Assembly (NCBI RefSeq): GCF_012911015.1 | Contig: NZ_WVVV01000012.1 | Span: forward strand, 7,325-71,324 | Reading direction: 5' to 3' | Source: Chelativorans sp. ZYF759 | Lineage (GTDB): Bacteria; Pseudomonadota; Alphaproteobacteria; Rhizobiales; Rhizobiaceae | Length of the DNA stretch: 64,000 nt | Shown: positions 53,276 through 62,374 of the stretch, piece by piece | Position numbering within the stretch: the first letter of the stretch is position 1 | How the letters are laid out: every line of letters starts with the position of its first letter | Program-made: the position numbers and the translations under genes | The notes under the pieces: generated by a model | What the model was told of the DNA's origin: nothing | The model's database searches: none | Seen by the model: only the letters and a program-made list of their open reading frames with translations

Positions 53276-53979
53276 ATTTGGCGGTGCGCCGGGAGGAGAC
53301 GTCGGGCGAATTCGAACTGGCGGGCGAAGCCTGCCGCGCCGACATCCGGGGCGCGCTCTTCCTCGTCGATGCGCGGGTCCTGATCGTCTCGGACCTGCAT
53401 CTGGAAAAGGGCGCCGCCAAGGCACGTCGCGGCCACCTGGTGCCCCCCTACGACACCGCCGCCACGCTGAACCTGCTGGAACGCTCGCTGGCACTGTTCG
53501 ACCCGCGTTCCGTCATCTGTCTCGGTGACAGTTTCGACGACGCGGGGGGCTCGTCCGCGATGCCCCGACTGTTCCGCGATCGGCTGGCCACGCTGATGGC
53601 GGGGCGCGACTGGTTCTGGATCGAGGGCAACCACGATCCCCTGCCACCCGAGGGGCTGGGCGGCGACTCGGTGCGCGCCATGGCCGTCGGCGGGCTCAAT
53701 TTCGTCCACCATCCGAGCGCTGGCAGCGTGCACGGCGAGGTGGCCGGTCATCTTCATCCCGGCGCGCGGATCGTGCGGCGCGGGCGCTCGGTCAGGCGAC
53801 GCTGCTTCGCCACCGACGGCGCGCGCATGATCATGCCGGCCTATGGCGCCTATACGGGCGCGCTCAACCTGCGCGACCGGGCATTTGCCGGCATGTTTCG
53901 CGAGGACGGGCTGGTCGCCTGGGCACTGGGGGCAGACCGGCTGTACCGGCTGCCCGCCTCGGAACTGATGCCTGGCTGA
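53272..53979 (+). CDS. pdeM: Ligase-associated endonuclease PdeM
   Basis: A 235-residue calcineurin-like phosphoesterase. Metal-binding motifs are VSDLHLEKG, CLGDSFDD, EGNHDPLP and GHLHPGAR. It is TIGR04123 type and likely a nuclease or phosphodiesterase acting with the helicase. The ATG overlaps the helicase stop (ATGA). It ends 3 bp before the convergent Alph_Pro_TM gene. Confidence 0.93.
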   Translation: MNLAVRREETSGEFELAGEACRADIRGALFLVDARVLIVSDLHLEKGAAKARRGHLVPPYDTAATLNLLERSLALFDPRSVICLGDSFDDAGGSSAMPRLFRDRLATLMAGRDWFWIEGNHDPLPPEGLGGDSVRAMAVGGLNFVHHPSAGSVHGEVAGHLHPGARIVRRGRSVRRRCFATDGARMIMPAYGAYTGALNLRDRAFAGMFREDGLVAWALGADRLYRLPASELMPG

Positions 53980-53982
53980 ACC

Positions 53983-54798
53983 TCAGTCCTTGCGGAAGAT
54001 GATGCGTCCCGCCCAGCCGGTCGCCACCGCCAGAAGCACGGCGAAAAGCCCGTAGAGCAGGCTCTGGTTGCGCGCCGCGTTGTAGATGTACTGCTCCATG
54101 CCGGCCTTGGAGATGGTCAGGTTGGCCGACGTCTCGCCGACGAACACACCTTGCTTGAAAAGGAAGGCCCGCGCCCGGTGGACACCGACCGGCACGCTCG
54201 GCGCCAGTGCCAGATTGGCGCGGAACATGTTCTGCGAGAGGAACTGCACCCCGCCCGCGCGCGACACGAAGAGCCCTTCCGCGCGCTTGCGGTCCCGCAG
54301 TGCCGCGGTAAAGGCCGCCAGCGTCTCGGGATCGAGTGTGGGATCGGCCGGCCGCAGATAGATGTTGTCGATGCCGAGCGCCATCTGACGGTAGACTTCG
54401 GGCGTCGCGATGTCCTGGGGCGCGCGCGTGGTGGCCATCGAATAGGAAGCCGGCACGTTGACGAAGCTGTGCCACTCCGTGTTCATCCACATGCCGAGCA
54501 CCCGGCTCTTGCGCCGCACGACCGAAACGCGCGCGGGACCTTCCAGCACCACCACGACATCGTAGCGTCCCTGCCGGGCGACGAGGGGATCGATGTTCTC
54601 GAGTGCGCCGAAGATGGTGAGGTCCGCGCCGGAGAAATCCGAGGTGATGGCGACCCGGTCGGTCGACAGGCCGATCTGGATCGATTCGCGCGGCTGGATG
54701 ATGAGCCGGTCGGTATGGGGCTGCGCGAGCGCCGTGGCCGGCACCAGCCAGAGCGCCAGCCAGGCGGAGAGGATTCGGGCGAACATCGCGAAGACCAT
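53983..54798 (-). CDS. Alph_Pro_TM (TIGR02186) membrane protein
   Basis: A 271-residue protein specific to alphaproteobacteria. A signal-like start ends ATALAQPHTD. A periplasmic domain follows with SIQIGLSTDRVAITSDFSGA and DVVVVLEGPARVSVVRRKSR (the family core), WMNTEWHSFVNVPASYSM, and ends in one transmembrane helix (YGLFAVLLAVATGWAGRIIF). The function is unknown, but the gene nearly always sits next to a TSUP transporter, as here (2-bp gap), so a partner role in sulfur-compound export or biogenesis is inferred. Confidence 0.93.
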   Translation of the reverse strand: MVFAMFARILSAWLALWLVPATALAQPHTDRLIIQPRESIQIGLSTDRVAITSDFSGADLTIFGALENIDPLVARQGRYDVVVVLEGPARVSVVRRKSRVLGMWMNTEWHSFVNVPASYSMATTRAPQDIATPEVYRQMALGIDNIYLRPADPTLDPETLAAFTAALRDRKRAEGLFVSRAGGVQFLSQNMFRANLALAPSVPVGVHRARAFLFKQGVFVGETSANLTISKAGMEQYIYNAARNQSLLYGLFAVLLAVATGWAGRIIFRKD

Positions 54799-54800
54799 CG

Positions 54801-55724
54801 TCAGACCTCCCCGAACGGTGCCAGAGAGTAGACGCTCTCCGGCGGCACGAAGAGGTCAAGCGCCAGCCGCGCGGCCACCGCTATGACAAGCAGCGCCAGC
54901 AAGGCGCGCAACTGTTCGCTGCGCAGCTTCTGACCTGCCATCGCCCCGTATTGCGCGCCGGCAACGCCGCCGATCATCAATATGAAGGCCAGCACGATGT
55001 CGACGGTCTGGTTGGTGGCGGCATGGACCACCGTCGTGTAGCCGGCCACGAAGACGATCTGGAAGAGCGATGTGCCCACCACCACGTTGGCCGGCACCTT
55101 GAGGAGGTAGATCAGGGCCGGAACCATGATGAAGCCGCCGCCCACACCCATGATGGAGGCCAGGAAGCCGATGATGGCACCGAGCCCGAGCACGGGGATG
55201 ACGCTGACGAACAGCTTCGACGTCCTGAAGCGCATCTTCAGCGGCAGCCGGTGGATCCAGTTGTGCTGGCCGGGCTTGCGCAGGCTGTAGACCTGTCCGC
55301 CGGCCGACCGGCGCAGCGCCCGCACGCTCTCCACCATCATCATGCCGCCCACGGAGCCGAGCAGGAAGACGTAGAGCAGCGACACGAACAGGTCGAGCTG
55401 CCCGATCGAGCGCAGCAGCGCGAAGACGTAGACGCCGAGCGACGACCCCACGACACCGCCTGCCAGGAGGATCATGCCGAGCTTCACGTCGAGCGTGCCG
55501 CGCTTGAAATGGTAGAGCGCGCCGGAAATGGACGAGGCCACGACCTGGTTGGCGCCTGTCGCCACCGCGATAGCGGGGGGAATGTTGTAGAAGATCAGGA
55601 GGGGCGTGATGAGAAAGCCGCCGCCCACGCCGAACATGCCGGACAGAAAGCCGACGGCCCCACCCATGGCGAGAAGCACCAGGATGTTGACCGACATCTC
55701 AGCGATGGGGAGATAGATGCCCAC
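54801..55724 (-). CDS. TSUP family (TauE/SafE) sulfite/sulfonate transporter
   Basis: A 307-residue integral membrane protein with two TauE repeats: GFLSGMFGVGGGFLITPLL near residue 21 and FLASIMGVGGGFIMVPALI in the second half, both holding the GGGFxxxP motif. About eight helices. Substrate (sulfite, sulfoacetate, thiosulfate or other) not resolved. The start is a GTG at 55724; an ATG nine codons later is an alternative. It forms a two-gene unit with the Alph_Pro_TM gene. Confidence 0.92.
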   Translation of the reverse strand: MGIYLPIAEMSVNILVLLAMGGAVGFLSGMFGVGGGFLITPLLIFYNIPPAIAVATGANQVVASSISGALYHFKRGTLDVKLGMILLAGGVVGSSLGVYVFALLRSIGQLDLFVSLLYVFLLGSVGGMMMVESVRALRRSAGGQVYSLRKPGQHNWIHRLPLKMRFRTSKLFVSVIPVLGLGAIIGFLASIMGVGGGFIMVPALIYLLKVPANVVVGTSLFQIVFVAGYTTVVHAATNQTVDIVLAFILMIGGVAGAQYGAMAGQKLRSEQLRALLALLVIAVAARLALDLFVPPESVYSLAPFGEV

Positions 55725-55858
55725 CGTAATACTCTGCCATCGGCGCGCCGCAGTGGGATCGCGCCCTTTCGGGATTGTCTCCGACCTGAGGTCCGCCCCC
55801 GGACAAGACGTCGAACAGCTATAATTCTACTTGCGCCCACAATAGGGCGGAGTCAAAC

Positions 55859-55880
55859 GGGGCGGCCCGTAAACCGCCCC
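55859..55880 (-). terminator. Hairpin downstream of podJ
   Basis: A perfect 7-bp stem (GGGGCGG / CCGCCCC), 8-nt loop, followed on the minus strand by GTTTGA. It lies about 50 bp after the podJ stop and is a weak intrinsic terminator. Confidence 0.55.
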
Positions 55881-55929
55881 AAATCCTTGAATTTGAACAA
55901 TATGGTTGACGCAAGGCGCAGGCGGGCGC

Positions 55930-58900
55930 CTAGCCCTCCGGCAGCAGCTTCTCGATCAGCGCCTGGTTGACCGCGCCGTCCGGCTCAAGCCCGGAATCGC
56001 GCTGGAAGGCAATGATGGCGTTACGCGTCTTCTGGCCAATCAATCCGTCGACCGGGCCGGCATCGTAGCCGCGTTCGTTGAGGAGACGCTGCAGGTCGGA
56101 GACCGCCTGGCGAACGTCGAAACCGTCGATGCTCGCGGTGGTCTCGTTGCTTTCCGTCCAGCCTTCCGGAATCGCGTAGGAATTGCTGGCCGGGTCCGGC
56201 GTCTTCACGCGCCACAGGGCCGCCGCCGCCTTGGCGTTTTCGAGCTGCTCGGGCGACAGCATTTCGGCCACCTCTTCGCGCTTGGCTCCGGCATCTCCGT
56301 CGCCGCCCTCGGCCACGATGGCGAACCATTTGTAGCCTTCCTCTAGGTCCTGGCGCATGCCGATGCCCTTGGCGGAGAGGATGCCCATGTTGAACTGGCT
56401 GTCGGTGACGCCCAGTTCCGCCGCCTTGGAGAACCAGCGCGCTGCCTCCTCATTGTTCGGTGCGCCGGTCGCGCCCATGGCGAGCAGCACGCCGAGATTG
56501 TGCATGGCGCTGGCATTGCCCTGATCGGCCGCCAGCCGGTACCAGCTTTCGGCCACGCTCACGTCGCGCTCCACGCCGATTCCCTTTTCGTAGAGGCTGC
56601 CGACCTTGTACTGGGCGATGGCGAGACCGAGTTCGGCGGCCATTTCGTACCATACGGCCGCTTCTTCCGGGCTGGCGGCGATGCCGCGCCCCTCGGTGTA
56701 GCGGTTGCCGATCTCGAAGAGAGCCAGCGGATTGCCGGTCTCCGCGGCCTCGCGCAACGCGGCCGGGCCAGCTTCGACCGGCACCGAGACGAGCGGCTCC
56801 GCCATCGCGTCCTCGACCTGCGTGGCCGCGGGCTCGATCGGTTCGACAAAGCCCGATGCTGCCGTTTCGGGAATGGCGTAGTCCTGCAGGCTCATGGGCA
56901 AGGGGTCGGCGGGCGCCGCGACGACCTCGGTCCGGGTCTCCTCGAGCACGCGCACCTTGTCGTCGACGGTATTGGCCTGCGCTGCCTCGAGCGCCAAGGG
57001 CGACACGGACGCCTCGAGCGTCACGGCCTCGGCGGGCTCGAAGGCTTCCGCAGTGAGGGCAGCCACCTGACCGACCTCCATCTGCGCGTCGCCGCTGGAA
57101 TTCATCGTGCGGCTCAGTTGCAGCGCGCCGAGTGCCACAACCAGGGCCGCTATGCCCACCATCGCGGTCTTGCGGCTCGTCGGCAGCAGCCTGCCCAGCC
57201 CCTGGGGGCCGCCATCCTTGCCGGCAGGCCGTCCCTTCGTGGCTTCAGCCTCCGCGGCGGCGGCCTGGGCGGCGCGCCGGGCGGCGGCAATGAAGTCGGA
57301 TTTGGCGGCGTCCCCGGTCCGCTCACCGGCTGCCGGGCGCTGGTCGCGCACGCGCCGCATGATGGCGTTGAGATCGGGAGCGCCGGTCCCCGGCTCCAGC
57401 GGCCGGTTCGCCTGCCTGGGATCGAGCGGGCTGTCGAAATCCATCTCGGCGGCGGGCTCCTCGCGCGGCTGCGCGGGAAGCTGGTCCTCGGCGGGCTTCT
57501 TCTTGCCGCGGAATGCGCGCGTGATGCCGCCCAAGAGCGAGCGTGACTGCTTCTTGCCGTCCTCCAGCGAATCCAGCGCGGCCGCGGTGGCCGCGGCGCT
57601 GGCTGCCTCGCTTGCGATGCCGCTGGTCTTCTCCGCCCTGGAGCTTTCGGCCACCGGCGGAGGAGCGGTTTCGATCTCTGGTGCGATGGAGGGCGAGGCG
57701 ATCGTCTCGCGACGTTCCGCGACCGGAGCGGCGGCGGCGTTCTGGCGCTTTTCCATCGAGCCCAGCCGATCCACGATCTTGATGAGCGTGTCGTGAATGG
57801 CTTCGAAGGTCTTGGCGTTTCGTTCGTCCGAGACGCGGGTGAGGTTCTCGAGGCTGCGCAGCTCCTGCCCAAGCTCGCCCGCGATGCCGCCGTCATGGCT
57901 ACCTCCGAGCCGGTGGACCGCATCTTCGGCCGCCTGGCGGGCTGCCTCCATCAGATTGTCGCGGGTCTCGAGAATGGAACGCTCGATATAGTCGAGGCGC
58001 GGTCCCAGATCCTCGAACTCGGGAAGCGGGCGGCTCGGGCTCATGATATGATCCGACAGCGCGGAGACCTGGGCCTGCAGGCTGCCGATCAGCTCCGAAT
58101 CGATCCCCGCCGATCGCCGCGCCGTGGCTTCCAGACGCCGGGCGATGTCGTCTAGACGTTCCTCCAGCTGACCCAGGGAAGCGCCATCCAGCCCCTCGAC
58201 GCGCCGTTCGACGCGCTCTGAAATTTCGGCGAAACGGCGGTCCATCATCGCGACGAGTTCGCTCGCGGCGCCGGAATCCGCGCTGTCGGCCTGCTTGCTG
58301 GCAAGCTGCGCGATGCGCTGCTCGAGTTCGCGGAACAGGCTGTGCCCCTGCTCGAGCGCGTCGCCATGGCGCTCGTCCATGCGCGCCGAGATGGCGTCGA
58401 ACCGGTGCTCCATGTCACGGAAGATCGGCGCCATGTCGGGAATGCTGGGCACGGTGTCGAGTTTTTGGGAGATGATCGATATCTGCTCTGCCAGCTTCTC
58501 GACAGCGTTTTCGGGAAAGCTGACCCGTTGCGTCAGCTCGTCCACCCGGCTGGAGATCGTCTCGATCTGGCCGGAAATGCCGAAGCCCGATTCGACCTGC
58601 ATGTCCTCGATCTGGCGCGCGAGTGCGCCGATACGGGCTTCGATCCGCTCCAGCGGTTCGGGATCGAAACGCTGCGCCCGCTGCGCGGAAGTGGACGACA
58701 CGATCGCCCGCGACAGTTCGTCCAGACGGCGTTCGATCGTCTCGATCGCTTCCGCGCCAAAACCGTCATGTTCGCGGTCGAGCTTCTCGACGACCAGGGC
58801 AAGCGAGCGCATCTTGTCTTCCAGGGACCGCAAAGACAGCGACTCGGGCAGGGCGCGCACCGCGTTCTCGATATGGTTCAGTCGCTGTTCCAGCGCTTCC

Positions 58901-59532
58901 TGGAACGGGTCGCTGGCGCTTGTGCTGCGCAGGTCGCTCGCCAGCGCGGCCCAGCGCTTGTCGAAATCCTCCCAGCGCTCACCGACCGAAAGGACGGTTT
59001 CCTCACGGGCCAGATCGCCAAGGGCTGCCTTGATGTCGTTGATTTCGTTTCGCAGCACGGGAATGCCGCGGTCGTCGGTGCGCTCGCCCAACCGCTCGAT
59101 CATGCCCGAAAGACGTTCGAGTTCGGCTGCGAGGGCAGTGGCCTGGGCATCTTCGCCGCGCTCGGCCCTATTGTTCGCCATGTCGCGTCTCAGCGCCGCG
59201 ATTTCCTGTCCCACGCCGTGACCATCCTGGCCGCGAACCTCCTCGCGCAGGTTTCTCAACTCCGCCGCGATCTGGCTGACGGAGGCGAAATCCTCCTCCC
59301 GCGAGCGCGCCTGCCGCACCGTATGGGCGAGATCCGAATAGGCCGGCGTGCCTCGCTGGGGCTGCCCATCCTGCCACGGGTCGCGAGGCGCGTGCGGCCG
59401 ATCGCGGTCTTCCGCCCCGCCGATGCGGCCCTCGAGTTCCTCCAGCGTGCGGTTGAGGCGCTCGATGGATGTCGAAGGCCGGCGCCTGCGTCCGGCATTC
59501 AGGGATTCGAGGTAGGATCGCTTTTGGCTCAT
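55930..59532 (-). CDS. podJ: Polar localisation protein PodJ-like, Sel1 repeats and peptidoglycan-binding domain
   Basis: A 1200-residue polarity factor. It begins MSQKRSYLESLNAGRRRRPS, the start of rhizobial PodJ. Residues ~30-630 are coiled coil rich in heptads; ~640-810 are disordered and Ala/Pro-rich, with one transmembrane helix at about 830 (KTAMVGIAALVVALGALQLS). The periplasmic part has Sel1 repeats from about 975 to 1100 (ALFEIGNRYTEGRGIA..., AQYKVGSLYEKGIGV) and a C-terminal PG_binding_1 domain (LQRLLNERGYDAGPVDGLIG). It marks and organises the old or new pole in Caulobacter and Agrobacterium. The start at 59532 follows homologues. Confidence 0.9.
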   Translation of the reverse strand: MSQKRSYLESLNAGRRRRPSTSIERLNRTLEELEGRIGGAEDRDRPHAPRDPWQDGQPQRGTPAYSDLAHTVRQARSREEDFASVSQIAAELRNLREEVRGQDGHGVGQEIAALRRDMANNRAERGEDAQATALAAELERLSGMIERLGERTDDRGIPVLRNEINDIKAALGDLAREETVLSVGERWEDFDKRWAALASDLRSTSASDPFQEALEQRLNHIENAVRALPESLSLRSLEDKMRSLALVVEKLDREHDGFGAEAIETIERRLDELSRAIVSSTSAQRAQRFDPEPLERIEARIGALARQIEDMQVESGFGISGQIETISSRVDELTQRVSFPENAVEKLAEQISIISQKLDTVPSIPDMAPIFRDMEHRFDAISARMDERHGDALEQGHSLFRELEQRIAQLASKQADSADSGAASELVAMMDRRFAEISERVERRVEGLDGASLGQLEERLDDIARRLEATARRSAGIDSELIGSLQAQVSALSDHIMSPSRPLPEFEDLGPRLDYIERSILETRDNLMEAARQAAEDAVHRLGGSHDGGIAGELGQELRSLENLTRVSDERNAKTFEAIHDTLIKIVDRLGSMEKRQNAAAAPVAERRETIASPSIAPEIETAPPPVAESSRAEKTSGIASEAASAAATAAALDSLEDGKKQSRSLLGGITRAFRGKKKPAEDQLPAQPREEPAAEMDFDSPLDPRQANRPLEPGTGAPDLNAIMRRVRDQRPAAGERTGDAAKSDFIAAARRAAQAAAAEAEATKGRPAGKDGGPQGLGRLLPTSRKTAMVGIAALVVALGALQLSRTMNSSGDAQMEVGQVAALTAEAFEPAEAVTLEASVSPLALEAAQANTVDDKVRVLEETRTEVVAAPADPLPMSLQDYAIPETAASGFVEPIEPAATQVEDAMAEPLVSVPVEAGPAALREAAETGNPLALFEIGNRYTEGRGIAASPEEAAVWYEMAAELGLAIAQYKVGSLYEKGIGVERDVSVAESWYRLAADQGNASAMHNLGVLLAMGATGAPNNEEAARWFSKAAELGVTDSQFNMGILSAKGIGMRQDLEEGYKWFAIVAEGGDGDAGAKREEVAEMLSPEQLENAKAAAALWRVKTPDPASNSYAIPEGWTESNETTASIDGFDVRQAVSDLQRLLNERGYDAGPVDGLIGQKTRNAIIAFQRDSGLEPDGAVNQALIEKLLPEG

Positions 59533-59850
59533 GTACAGCTCGCTGCGCCCGCTCAGGCGTGTGGATGGTCGCGTCCGTGAAGCAACGAGGAACATGAATT
59601 CACGGGGATCGTTGGCCCACACCATTCCCCGAACGTGGTAAACAAGCCGTTAACCAACCTTACCGGACTTGAAACTGTTTCGGCCTGGCTGCGACAGACT
59701 GCGCCGGCTTTCGCACTTGCAGCATTCGCGCCGACTTATTATATCGCGCTCAGAAATAGGGCCTGCCGCGAGCGGCGCCCGCCAATAGCATAGCCCGTTA
59801 AGAACCGAAGGTGCTCCAAGAGCATTCGAAGCCGACCTGCGGAGAAGGGG
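59533..59850. other. Divergent region between podJ and the MerR gene (318 bp)
   Basis: No gene. It holds the leftward podJ promoter and the rightward merR promoter. A TTAA-N7-TACC stretch at 59650-59664 resembles a CtrA site (TTAA-N7-TTAA) in six of eight positions, a weak hint of cell-cycle control of podJ. GGAGAAGG lies just before the merR TTG start. Confidence 0.4.
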
Positions 59851-60333
59851 TTGGCTAACCCCCCAATTCGTACGGACTGGAATAGCAAGATGAACATGAT
59901 GTCGGCCAGCAATGCAATGGCCTCAACCGGTGATACCGCGAGCGGCGATCATCGAGATTATGCCCGCATTGGCGATGTCGCCAAGCAGTACGGCGTGACC
60001 CTGCGCACTCTTCGCTTCTACGAGGACAAGGGTCTCATCACTCCCCAGCGCGACGGCAATACCCGCCTCTATTCGCAGCGGGACCTGTCGCGCCTCCGGC
60101 TCGTGCTGCTGGGCCGCCAGGTCGGTTTCACGCTGCGCGAGGTCAAGCAGATGATGGATCTCTATGATCCGGCCAACGGCAATTCGCGCCAGATGCGCGT
60201 GGTGGTCGACAAGTCGGAGCGCCAGCTTGCGCGCCTGCAGAAGCAGCGCGACGAGATCGATCAGGCGATCAACGCGCTCAAGGAACTGCTCGAGGGTGCC
60301 CGTCAGCAGATGGGCAAATCCAAGGCAGCCTGA
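59851..60333 (+). CDS. MerR family regulator (LiuR-like)
   Basis: A 160-residue regulator. The MerR HTH spans about 36-105: [41 protein letters not shown], then a coiled-coil dimer helix ([20 protein letters not shown]). No metal-binding cysteines are present, so metal sensing is excluded; it is of the branched-chain/fatty-acid LiuR type. The TTG at 59851 has a GGAG site 6 nt away; the ATG at 59890 is an alternative start. It stands just before a LiuR-like palindrome and an acyl-CoA dehydrogenase operon, its likely target. Confidence 0.88.
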   Translation: MANPPIRTDWNSKMNMMSASNAMASTGDTASGDHRDYARIGDVAKQYGVTLRTLRFYEDKGLITPQRDGNTRLYSQRDLSRLRLVLLGRQVGFTLREVKQMMDLYDPANGNSRQMRVVVDKSERQLARLQKQRDEIDQAINALKELLEGARQQMGKSKAA

Positions 60334-60434
60334 CCCTCATCGCCACTCCGCTTCGGCAACGCCGAGCCCCGGTCGCCTGCGTCCGGGGCTTTTGGCGTTT
60401 GCATGCGATCAAATCGACGTTGAAGCCGCTAGAT

Positions 60435-60456
60435 TGACGTTTACGCAAACGTCAAA
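60435..60456 (+). promoter_or_regulatory. 22-bp palindrome (LiuR-like operator), copy 2
   Basis: A perfect-armed dyad TTGACGTTT-N4-AAACGTCAA, 83 bp upstream of the first acyl-CoA dehydrogenase start and 100 bp after the merR stop. It is the likely binding site of that MerR protein. Confidence 0.78.
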
Positions 60457-60538
60457 ATTTGCTAGGCACGATCGCGAAATCGACAGAGGGCGCCCGGCGG
60501 CATTTGACGCCGGCGCCGCGAAACGTTCGGAGGATCTC

Positions 60539-62329
60539 ATGACCGTCTACAAGGCGCCCGTCAAAGACACGCTTTTCGTGCTGAAGGATGTGCTCGGCTA
60601 CGAGCGCTATTCCAATCTCCCCGGATTTTCCGACGCCTCCACCGACGTGCTGGAAGCCATCCTCGAGGAAGGCGCCAAGCTCGCCGAGAACGTGATGCAT
60701 CCGCTCAACCAGTCGGGCGACCATGAGGGCTGCACGCGCCATGACGACGCGTCCGTGACGACGCCCAAGGGCTTCAAGGAGGCCTATGGCCATTACCGCG
60801 AGGGCGGCTGGATGGGCCTGTCCGTGCCGGCCGAGTTCGGCGGCCAGGGTCTGCCCTACACCGTGCATTCGGCGGTGGGAGAGTTCTTCTCCTCCGCCAA
60901 CATGGCGCTGATGATGTATCCGGGCCTGACCCAGGGCGCCATCGCCGCGATCCTGGAGCATGGCTCGGAAGAGCAGAAGCAGACCTATGTGCCGAAGATG
61001 ACCGACGGCGTGTGGACCGGCACCATGAACCTGACCGAGCCGCATTGCGGCACGGATCTGGGCCTCCTGCGCACCCGCGCGGTGCCGAACGGGGACGGCT
61101 CCTACGCCATTTCCGGCCAGAAGATCTTCATCTCGGCCGGCGAGCACGACATGTCGGAGAACATCATCCATCTCGTTCTGGCCCGCATCGAGGGCGCGCC
61201 TGCCGGCACCAAGGGCATCTCGCTCTTCATCGTGCCGAAATACAAGGTGGTTGAAGACGGCAGCGTCGGCGAGAAGAACGGCGTGTCCTGCGGTTCCATC
61301 GAGGAGAAGATGGGCATCCACGGCAACGCCACCTGCGTGATGAACTACGACAATGCCGAGGGCTATCTCATCGGTGCTGAGAATGGCGGCCTGCGCGCCA
61401 TGTTCGTGATGATGAACGAAGCGCGTCTCGGCGTCGGCATGCAGGGCCTGTCGATGGGCGAGATCGCCTACCAGAACGCGGTTGCCTATGCGAAGGACCG
61501 TCTTCAGGGCCGCTCGCTGACCGGACCGAAGGCCGCCGACAAGCCGGCCGACCCGATCATCGTGCACCCAGACATCCGCCGCAAGCTGATGACCATGCGC
61601 GCCATCAACGAGGCCGGCCGGGCGCTGATCCTCTGGACGGCGCTGAAATCCGACCTCAAGCACCGCTCGCAGGACGAGGCCGAGCGGCAGGCCGCCGACG
61701 ACCATCTCGGCCTGATGACCCCGGTGATCAAGGGCGTGCTGACCGACAAGGGCTTCGACATCGCCGTCATGGCGCAGCAGGTCTATGGCGGTCATGGCTA
61801 TATCGAGGAATGGGGCATGAGCCAGTTCGTGCGCGATGCCCGCATTGCGCAGATCTACGAGGGCGCCAACGGCATCCAGGCGCTCGACCTCGTCGGCCGC
61901 AAGCTTGGCGCCAATGGCGGCCGGGCGGTCCAGGCCTTCTTCAAGGAAGTCGGCGATTTCTGCGAGGCAAACCGTTCCGACGAGGCCATGGCGCCCTTCA
62001 CCAAGGGCCTCAAGAAGGGCTTGAACGACCTCCAGGCGGCCACCATGTGGCTGATGCAGAACGCGATGGCCAAGCCCGACAATGCGGGCGCGGCCTCGAC
62101 CGACTACATGCACCTCTTCGGCCTGGTGGCGCTGGGTTACATGTGGGGCCTGTCGGTGAAGAAGGCGCAGGAAGGGCTGGCCAATGGCGGCGACAAGGCC
62201 TTCCTCGAAGCCAAGCTCGCCACCGCGCGCTTCTATTTCGACCGGCTGATGCCGGAATCGACGGCCCATCTGGCGCGCATCTCGAGCGGCGCCGATTCCA
62301 TGATGGCGCTCGAAGCGGAGGCATTCTAG
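60539..62329 (+). CDS. Acyl-CoA dehydrogenase with C-terminal extension (DmdC/FadE12-like)
   Basis: A 596-residue flavoenzyme, longer than the ~390 residues of short-chain types because of an added C-terminal helical domain (PF12806 type). Motifs are [20 protein letters not shown], a family start; [18 protein letters not shown] for the FAD region; and [20 protein letters not shown] for the active-site Glu region and [20 protein letters not shown]. Substrate is uncertain: long- or branched-chain acyl-CoA, or 3-methylmercaptopropionyl-CoA. GGAGG is well placed before the ATG at 60539. First gene of the LiuR-like-controlled operon. Confidence 0.93.
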   Translation: MTVYKAPVKDTLFVLKDVLGYERYSNLPGFSDASTDVLEAILEEGAKLAENVMHPLNQSGDHEGCTRHDDASVTTPKGFKEAYGHYREGGWMGLSVPAEFGGQGLPYTVHSAVGEFFSSANMALMMYPGLTQGAIAAILEHGSEEQKQTYVPKMTDGVWTGTMNLTEPHCGTDLGLLRTRAVPNGDGSYAISGQKIFISAGEHDMSENIIHLVLARIEGAPAGTKGISLFIVPKYKVVEDGSVGEKNGVSCGSIEEKMGIHGNATCVMNYDNAEGYLIGAENGGLRAMFVMMNEARLGVGMQGLSMGEIAYQNAVAYAKDRLQGRSLTGPKAADKPADPIIVHPDIRRKLMTMRAINEAGRALILWTALKSDLKHRSQDEAERQAADDHLGLMTPVIKGVLTDKGFDIAVMAQQVYGGHGYIEEWGMSQFVRDARIAQIYEGANGIQALDLVGRKLGANGGRAVQAFFKEVGDFCEANRSDEAMAPFTKGLKKGLNDLQAATMWLMQNAMAKPDNAGAASTDYMHLFGLVALGYMWGLSVKKAQEGLANGGDKAFLEAKLATARFYFDRLMPESTAHLARISSGADSMMALEAEAF

Positions 62330-62374
62330 AAAACGGGCGCGTGCCTTGCCCGGTCCGACGAGAGGAGGCGTTTG

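Noticed and set aside
59851-60333. Idea that this MerR protein is the CueR acting on the copper promoters.
   Set aside because: It lacks the Cys pair of CueR in the C-terminal metal loop and sits beside a LiuR-like palindrome and acyl-CoA genes.
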